A stretch of DNA of 6,668 bases. Source: Victivallales bacterium (GTDB lineage: Bacteria > Verrucomicrobiota > Lentisphaeria > Oligosphaerales > Oligosphaeraceae). Made by a program: the position numbers and the translations under genes. This document shows, one piece after another, positions 6,557 through 6,668 of this stretch. Below the pieces are notes generated by a model that did no database searches, had not been told where the DNA came from, and saw only the letters and a program-made list of their open reading frames with translations. Each line of letters opens with the position of its first letter. Position 1 is the stretch's first letter. The stretch spans positions 1 to 6,668 of the forward strand of contig JAFZZD010000620.1 of NCBI GenBank assembly GCA_017615955.1, in the 5' to 3' direction.

Positions 6557-6602
6557 TCAAGTTGCCTTACCCAAAGCACGCCTAAAGCATAAATAAATCT
6601 CC

Positions 6603-6618
6603 CATTCCACCATTCCAC
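6603..6618. repeat. Short tandem repeat (two 8-nt units)
   Basis: CATTCCAC occurs twice in succession in the 189-nt gap upstream of the dehydrogenase gene (6480-6668). Apart from this repeat and two hairpins I see nothing firm in that gap and no convincing promoter. Confidence 0.4.
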
Positions 6619-6648
6619 CAACACATCTATACATTACCCGCATTTTGC

Positions 6649-6668
6649 GTTTCGCCGAACGGCGAAAC
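6649..6668. repeat. Hairpin at the right edge of the window
   Basis: GTTTCGCC (6649-6656) and GGCGAAAC (6661-6668) form a perfect 8-bp stem with the loop GAAC. The palindrome reaches the last base, so its outer end may lie beyond the window. It may belong to the next gene's 3' end or to the intergenic palindrome set, although it lacks the GTGCGC core. Confidence 0.6.

Noticed and set aside
6480..6560. Longer dehydrogenase starting at 6560
   Set aside because: The extra 27 residues cover part of a non-coding hairpin and have no family counterpart, and a ribosome-binding site precedes the ATG at 6479.
1..6668. CRISPR array, tRNA/rRNA, transposase or phage genes
   Set aside because: No regularly spaced direct repeats, cloverleaf with CCA end, or mobile-element proteins were seen on either strand.

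Overview
The window looks like a piece of a Gram-negative bacterial chromosome, most plausibly from the PVC group (Lentisphaerota/Victivallales-like). This is an inference. It rests on the GH42-like enzyme type, on its pairing with a D-2-hydroxyacid dehydrogenase, on moderate-to-high GC, on Shine-Dalgarno use, and on a hydrolase resembling exosortase-associated proteins. No rRNA or tRNA gene is present to fix the taxonomy.

Left half, plus strand (1-3194): a polar amino acid ABC uptake operon. In order it encodes a lipoprotein-type substrate-binding protein (5' end probably outside the window), a permease with an unusually long first loop, a GlnQ/HisP-type ATPase, and a small alpha/beta-hydrolase-fold protein that starts 1 nt after the ATPase stop. 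That last protein lacks the Ser nucleophile and the late His of a catalytic triad. A 119-nt gap between the binding protein and the permease holds two nearly identical GC-rich hairpins. The second is followed by a T-run and ends 16 nt before a permease start that has no visible Shine-Dalgarno sequence.

Right half, minus strand (6479 down to 3246): a D-2-hydroxyacid dehydrogenase is followed, after a 138-nt gap, by a 698-residue GH42-like glycoside hydrolase. This suggests cytoplasmic breakdown of an oligosaccharide and reduction or oxidation of a hydroxy/keto acid product. The exact substrate cannot be read from the sequence. The two gene groups converge on a 51-nt gap containing a perfect hairpin.

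The most unusual non-coding feature is a set of seven compact palindromes that fill every gap of about 50 nt or more. Five of them start their stem with GTGCGC, and two of these form a 27-nt imperfect inverted repeat resembling a REP/BIME pair. I see no transposase, integrase, CRISPR array, tRNA or rRNA, and no convincing sigma-70 promoter. No gene-free stretch exceeds 300 nt.
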